Source of the DNA: Crocinitomicaceae bacterium
Lineage (GTDB): Bacteria; Bacteroidota; Bacteroidia; Flavobacteriales_D; Crocinitomicaceae
Direction: 5' to 3'
Assembly: GCA_023264075.1 (NCBI GenBank)
Contig: JALQTG010000166.1
Coordinates: 1 to 9,129 of the forward strand
Length of the DNA: 9,129 nucleotides
In this document: in pieces, positions 6,292 to 9,129 of the stretch
Position numbering within the stretch: the stretch's first letter is position 1
How the letters are laid out: each line of letters opens with the position of its first letter
Notes under the pieces: generated by a model
What the model saw: only the letters and a program-made list of their open reading frames with translations
Databases searched by the model: none
Told to the model about the DNA's origin: nothing
Position numbers and translations under genes: made by a program

Positions 6292-7038
6292 ATGGTTAAG
6301 ACTTACGTAGGACACCGTATTATTCATTTAGAATCCGTGGACAGCACAAACAATTACGTTGCCAAGCTGAAAAACGAAGGCAAAATTGGCTCCGGTGCGG
6401 TAATTCTGTCAGACATACAGACAGATGGTCGTGGTCAACGCGCCAATAAATGGCAGTCAAACCCATTTGAGAACCTCACGTTTAGCTTTTTACTTGAACC
6501 TTCATTCGTCAATAACATATCGAGTATAACAATTAATCATTGCGTTAGTTTAGCCTTGCTAAACTTCTTAGCTACCTTCAAGATAAATGCTCGCATAAAA
6601 TGGCCCAATGACATTTATGTTGACACTAGAAAAATTGCTGGAATACTCATTGAAAACAGCTTTAAGTCAGGAAGTATAAACTACTCTGTTATAGGGATTG
6701 GAATAAACATTAACCAAACTGAGTTTAACAAAATAACTGCTACCTCTCTTCGTGAAATAACGGGAAAATCGTTCAACTTAAAAAGTGTACTTTTTGAAAT
6801 TATTTATCACTTAAATTTACGCTTAGATGCCTTCACCAGCACTTCTTCGGAAAAAATCAAGGATCACTACGATGCTTGTTTATGGAAAATAAATGAACCT
6901 GTTCGCTTCCAATTTAACGATAACCTTACTCGAGGAATCATTCGAGGAACAGATGAGCAGGGAAATATTCTCATTGAACAAACGGAAGAACTAGTGACCT
7001 TTAGAAATGGAGAAATCAAGTTAGAAATCACAGATTAA
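6292..7038 (+). CDS. birA: Biotin--[acetyl-CoA-carboxylase] ligase (monofunctional BirA)
   Basis: This enzyme makes biotinyl-AMP and attaches biotin to the lysine of biotin carboxyl carrier proteins such as AccB. The 248-residue protein begins directly with the catalytic domain (HLESVDSTNNYV, 12-23), so it lacks the N-terminal winged-helix DNA-binding domain and should not be a repressor. Visible motifs are QTDGRGQRANKWQS (43-56, the biotinyl-AMP binding loop), NLTFSFLL (61-68), KWPNDIYVDTRKIAGIL (103-119, with Lys114 the expected ligand-binding lysine) and GIGININ (135-141). A small C-terminal SH3-like domain follows from about 200 (RGIIRGTDEQGNILIE). The loop reads GRGQRA where GRGxxG is usual, so its last Gly is Ala50. 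The start at ATG 6292 fits the family N-terminus. It is divergent from rsfS, and the next gene on the strand is 116 bases away. Confidence 0.95.
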   Translation: MVKTYVGHRIIHLESVDSTNNYVAKLKNEGKIGSGAVILSDIQTDGRGQRANKWQSNPFENLTFSFLLEPSFVNNISSITINHCVSLALLNFLATFKINARIKWPNDIYVDTRKIAGILIENSFKSGSINYSVIGIGININQTEFNKITATSLREITGKSFNLKSVLFEIIYHLNLRLDAFTSTSSEKIKDHYDACLWKINEPVRFQFNDNLTRGIIRGTDEQGNILIEQTEELVTFRNGEIKLEITD

Positions 7039-7122
7039 AACACTCACTTGCCCATCGTACTATTAAAATATGTTATTCGCTATTAACAGTGTGGTCTTCA
7101 AAATTCACTGGAGTTTCGAAGG

Positions 7123-7150
7123 TTTGAACTTTAGTAAGTTGTTAACTTTG
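7123..7150 (+). promoter_or_regulatory. Predicted promoter of the FtsB/DivIC-like gene
   Basis: TAACTTTG (7143-7150) is an exact match to the Bacteroidota -7 element, and TTTG (7123-7126) is a possible -33 element with a 16-base spacer, one short of the usual range. The element ends only 4 bases before the ATG at 7155, so a transcript from here would start at or within a few bases of the initiation codon (leaderless or nearly so). Confidence 0.4.
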
Positions 7151-7154
7151 AAAT

Positions 7155-7439
7155 ATGCTTAAATATTTAAAATACCTAAGAAATAAATATATTCTAACCT
7201 TATTCATTTTCGGGGTCTACGCAATGTTTTTAGATGATGTAGATGTTTTCTCTATTATTCGTCAACAAGTTAAGTATAATAAAATCATCGCTGAAAAAGT
7301 TGAAATGCAGGAAAAGCTTGAGCACACAAAACATGTCCTTAATCAACTAAATAACCTCGAATCAATAGAAAAATTTGCGCGTGAAGAAAAAATGTTCAAA
7401 CGCGATGATGAGGATATATTTGTAATAGTTGAGGATTAG
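7155..7439 (+). CDS. FtsB/DivIC-type septum formation initiator protein
   Basis: This is a 94-residue bitopic membrane protein of the septum formation initiator family, which joins FtsL and FtsQ/DivIB in the divisome and helps activate septal peptidoglycan synthesis. A short basic cytoplasmic N-terminus (MLKYLKYLRNKY) is followed by one membrane segment (about 12-27, ILTLFIFGVYAMFLDD). A heptad-type coiled coil runs over about 35-68 (IIRQQVKYNKIIAEKVEMQEKL...), and the family's C-terminal region is LESIEKFAREEKMFKRDDEDIFVI (68-91). In that region 'E.FAREE..M...DE.IF' is the recognised signature. An in-frame TGA at 7149-7151 rules out any earlier start. It lies 116 bases after birA with its own predicted promoter, and converges on the methyltransferase gene with 3 bases between stop codons. 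FtsB and DivIC cannot be told apart here, so no symbol is given. Confidence 0.9.
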   Translation: MLKYLKYLRNKYILTLFIFGVYAMFLDDVDVFSIIRQQVKYNKIIAEKVEMQEKLEHTKHVLNQLNNLESIEKFAREEKMFKRDDEDIFVIVED

Positions 7440-7442
7440 ACC

Positions 7443-8084
7443 TTATACCCTTCTCATAACCATTAACCCATCCCGAATAGGTAATAAGACATTTTCTACT
7501 CGTTTGTCTTCGTGCACAAGCTGATTCAAGTCAACAAGTGTTTTGGTATCTGCATCAAGGTGATCATATTCTCCTGTAACCTTTCCTGACCACAAAACAT
7601 TATCCGCAATGATATATCCTCCAAGCTTAACTTTGTCGATAACTAGATCATAGTAATTTAAATAATTATTCTTATCGGCATCAATAAATACTAAGTCGAA
7701 TTCCTCTTCCAGCATAGGGATAATTTCCATAGCATCTCCAATTTTATAATCTATTGCCTCACTCCTACCAGATAGGTCAAAGTAGCGACGAACCATGTCC
7801 TCTAATTCATAATTTATGTCAATCGTAGTGATTTTTCCACCTTCAACTAACCCTTCTAGAAAACACAATGTAGAATAGCCAGTATAGGTGCCAATTTCCA
7901 AAATATTCTTGGGTTGTATCATTTTAGCAAACATGCTTAGCACACGACCTTGAAAGTGACCACTCAACATACGTGGTTGTAGCACCTTTAAATGAGTTTC
8001 TCGATTTAATTGATACAATAATTGAGGTTCGCCGGCGGTGTGCTTTACAACGTATTCATCTAATTCTTCTGAAATGAATTCCAT
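7443..8084 (-). CDS. Class I SAM-dependent O-methyltransferase
   Basis: This 213-residue protein belongs to the catechol / caffeoyl-CoA O-methyltransferase-like family (YrrM/TrmR-type), metal-dependent enzymes that transfer methyl from S-adenosylmethionine to hydroxyl groups. The start is set at ATG 8084 (MEFISEELDEYV), the usual family N-terminus. The longer opening to 8162 begins with TTG and adds 26 unrelated residues across the promoter region. Motifs are ETHLKVLQPRMLSGHFQGR (29-47), the SAM-binding ILEIGTYTGYS (61-71), Asp89 in TTIDIN (likely ribose contact), GDAMEIIP (116-123), FIDADK (133-138) and ADNVLWSGKV (160-169). Asp135, Asp161 and Asn162 are the expected metal ligands. All key residues are present. 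The substrate cannot be told from sequence: some relatives methylate the wobble hydroxyuridine of tRNA, others small catechols. It is divergent from menA and convergent with the FtsB/DivIC gene. Confidence 0.94.
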   Translation of the reverse strand: MEFISEELDEYVVKHTAGEPQLLYQLNRETHLKVLQPRMLSGHFQGRVLSMFAKMIQPKNILEIGTYTGYSTLCFLEGLVEGGKITTIDINYELEDMVRRYFDLSGRSEAIDYKIGDAMEIIPMLEEEFDLVFIDADKNNYLNYYDLVIDKVKLGGYIIADNVLWSGKVTGEYDHLDADTKTLVDLNQLVHEDKRVENVLLPIRDGLMVMRRV

Positions 8085-8100
8085 GCTTAATGTTTTTTGA

Positions 8101-8134
8101 CAAAAATAGCGGAAATAATAAGAACGAATAACAA
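8101..8134 (-). promoter_or_regulatory. Predicted promoter of the O-methyltransferase gene
   Basis: The minus strand has TATTTTTG (8101-8108), an exact TAnnTTTG match, 16 bases before the ATG at 8084. A TTG (8132-8134) lies upstream with a 23-base spacer, at the upper limit of the Bacteroidota -33/-7 spacing. Its position also supports the shorter start at 8084 over the TTG at 8162. Confidence 0.45.
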
Positions 8135-8200
8135 TCAAATCAGCGAAAACTTTTATATTCAATTAAGTGTTCATCCATTAAATTTTTAGATTTTTGTATT

Positions 8201-9097
8201 ATGTCGAAAACTGTCGCATGGATTCGAGCCTTCCGATTACGGACCTTACCGTTATCACTCTCGGGAATTATTATTGGTAGCAGCTGTGCTTTGGCACAAG
8301 GGCATTGGAATTCATCAGTCTTTATACTTGCTGTCCTCACAACCTTATTTTTTCAAATATTGTCGAATCTCGCAAATGACTTAGGCGATAGTATAAAAGG
8401 AGCTGACAACGAGCATCGCGTTGGGCCAATACGCAGTGTCCAATCAGGATTAATTTCGGTTACAGAAATGAAGCGTGCTGTAATCTTGTTTACCATATTA
8501 TCAAGTGGTTCAGCAATTCCATTGATTCTCATTGGTGTTCAGGACTTACCAGCGAGTATTCTGTACGTATACACCGGCCTTGCTGTAGCTGCTATTCTTG
8601 CAGCAATTACTTATACTGTGGGAAAAAGAGCCTATGGTTATTCCGGATTAGGAGATCTTTTCGTTTTCATTTTCTTTGGAGGAGTTAGCGTCCTGGGAGT
8701 CTACCCCCTTTTTTCCAAGTCATTTGATGAACAACTTGTACTGCTGAGCTTAACCATTGGATTATTAAGTGTTGCGGTACTCAACCTCAACAATATGCGG
8801 GACCAAGTAAATGATGCAGTGGTTGGTAAACGCACCTTAGTTGTTAAAATAGGATTTAAAGCAGCCAAGATTTATCATAGCATACTGATTTTTGGTGCTC
8901 TGGCTAGTCTTTTGGTCTATGCACTTTTGAATAATCCTTACTACGTGTTGAGTACTCTTCCTTTTCTCGTTCTTATACCTCACTTAATAAAAGTTTGGAA
9001 AACGACTGTTCCAAAGGATTTAGATCCTGAACTTAAAAAAGTTGCTTTAAGTACATTCGCTATTTCGCTCATCTTTTTAATTGCTTCTCTCTTATGA
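8201..9097 (+). CDS. menA: 1,4-dihydroxy-2-naphthoate polyprenyltransferase (MenA)
   Basis: MenA attaches the polyprenyl side chain to 1,4-dihydroxy-2-naphthoate, giving demethylmenaquinone, the membrane step of menaquinone synthesis. The 298-residue UbiA-family protein has about eight to nine predicted membrane segments. It carries both Asp-rich motifs: NLANDLGD (56-63) followed by the MenA-typical GADNEHRVGPIRSVQSGLIS (67-86), and NNMRDQVNDAVVGKRTL (197-213). The N-terminal WIRAFRLRTLPLSLSG (7-22) is also typical of MenA rather than UbiA. The ATG at 8201 precedes this motif directly. Upstream, TTAGATTTTTG ends 4 bases before the ATG and is a near match to a -7 element, so the mRNA may have almost no leader. 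The stop overlaps the next gene's start (ATGA), so menA probably heads an operon. Divergent from the methyltransferase. Confidence 0.95.
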   Translation: MSKTVAWIRAFRLRTLPLSLSGIIIGSSCALAQGHWNSSVFILAVLTTLFFQILSNLANDLGDSIKGADNEHRVGPIRSVQSGLISVTEMKRAVILFTILSSGSAIPLILIGVQDLPASILYVYTGLAVAAILAAITYTVGKRAYGYSGLGDLFVFIFFGGVSVLGVYPLFSKSFDEQLVLLSLTIGLLSVAVLNLNNMRDQVNDAVVGKRTLVVKIGFKAAKIYHSILIFGALASLLVYALLNNPYYVLSTLPFLVLIPHLIKVWKTTVPKDLDPELKKVALSTFAISLIFLIASLL

Positions 9098-9129
9098 GTC
9101 TAGTCGCCACCTTTGAACAAATGATTTTT
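9094..9129 (+). CDS. Start of a further gene, truncated by the window edge
   Basis: ATG at 9094 overlaps the menA stop (ATGA) and opens a frame of 12 codons, MSLVATFEQMIF, to the last base. The 4-base overlap is typical of translationally coupled operon genes. Too little is visible to assign a family. Given the menA context, another menaquinone-pathway gene such as o-succinylbenzoate synthase (menC) is possible, but this is a guess. Confidence 0.55.
   Translation, partial: MSLVATFEQMIF

Noticed and set aside
7096..7121. Imperfect hairpin CTTCAAA...TTTCGAAG after birA
   Set aside because: Short bulged stem, 11-base loop and no T run; not convincing as a terminator or regulatory RNA.
7139..7150. 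12-base match GTTGTTAACTTT shared with 2035-2046
   Set aside because: Only two copies, one inside psd coding sequence, low-complexity AT-rich; chance similarity is likely.
8085..8162. TTG-initiated N-terminal extension of the methyltransferase
   Set aside because: The family N-terminus begins at MEFISEEL (ATG 8084) and a -7 element lies inside the extension.

Overview
The window looks like chromosomal DNA of a member of the Bacteroidota, most likely order Flavobacteriales. The evidence is the AT-rich composition, the rarity of strong Shine-Dalgarno sequences, several copies of the Bacteroidota -7 promoter element TAnnTTTG just upstream of genes, and the gene order birA <-> rsfS-ftsH-(small gene)-cdsA-psd, which I recall as typical of this order. 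No tRNA, rRNA, CRISPR array, insertion sequence, phage gene or integrase was seen. No gene-free stretch exceeds about 120 bases.

Layout. Positions 1-924 hold the 3' end of a plus-strand gene for an uncharacterised, probably exported protein. It converges, across a bidirectional hairpin terminator (936-967), on a minus-strand gene for an outer-membrane beta-barrel protein (985-1635). Next come a second terminator (1678-1706) and a tiny minus-strand gene (1726-1983) for an exported lysine- and cysteine-rich peptide with its own predicted promoter. From 6221 down to 2016 runs a tightly packed minus-strand operon: rsfS (ribosome silencing factor), ftsH (membrane AAA+ zinc protease), a small DUF2007-like gene overlapping both neighbours, cdsA (CDP-diacylglycerol synthase) and a phosphatidylserine decarboxylase-family gene.

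Divergent from rsfS is birA (6292-7038, biotin-protein ligase), followed on the same strand by a FtsB/DivIC-type septum protein (7155-7439). This gene converges, with only 3 bases between stop codons, on a minus-strand SAM-dependent O-methyltransferase (7443-8084). Divergent from that is menA (8201-9097), which overlaps by ATGA the first 12 codons of another gene cut by the window edge.

Functionally this is mostly core housekeeping: membrane protein quality control, phospholipid head-group synthesis, ribosome hibernation, biotinylation, division and menaquinone synthesis. No clearly new multi-gene system is evident. The parts least explained by known families are the Lys/Cys-rich exported peptide, the DUF2007-like gene embedded in the end of ftsH, and the truncated unknown protein at the left edge.
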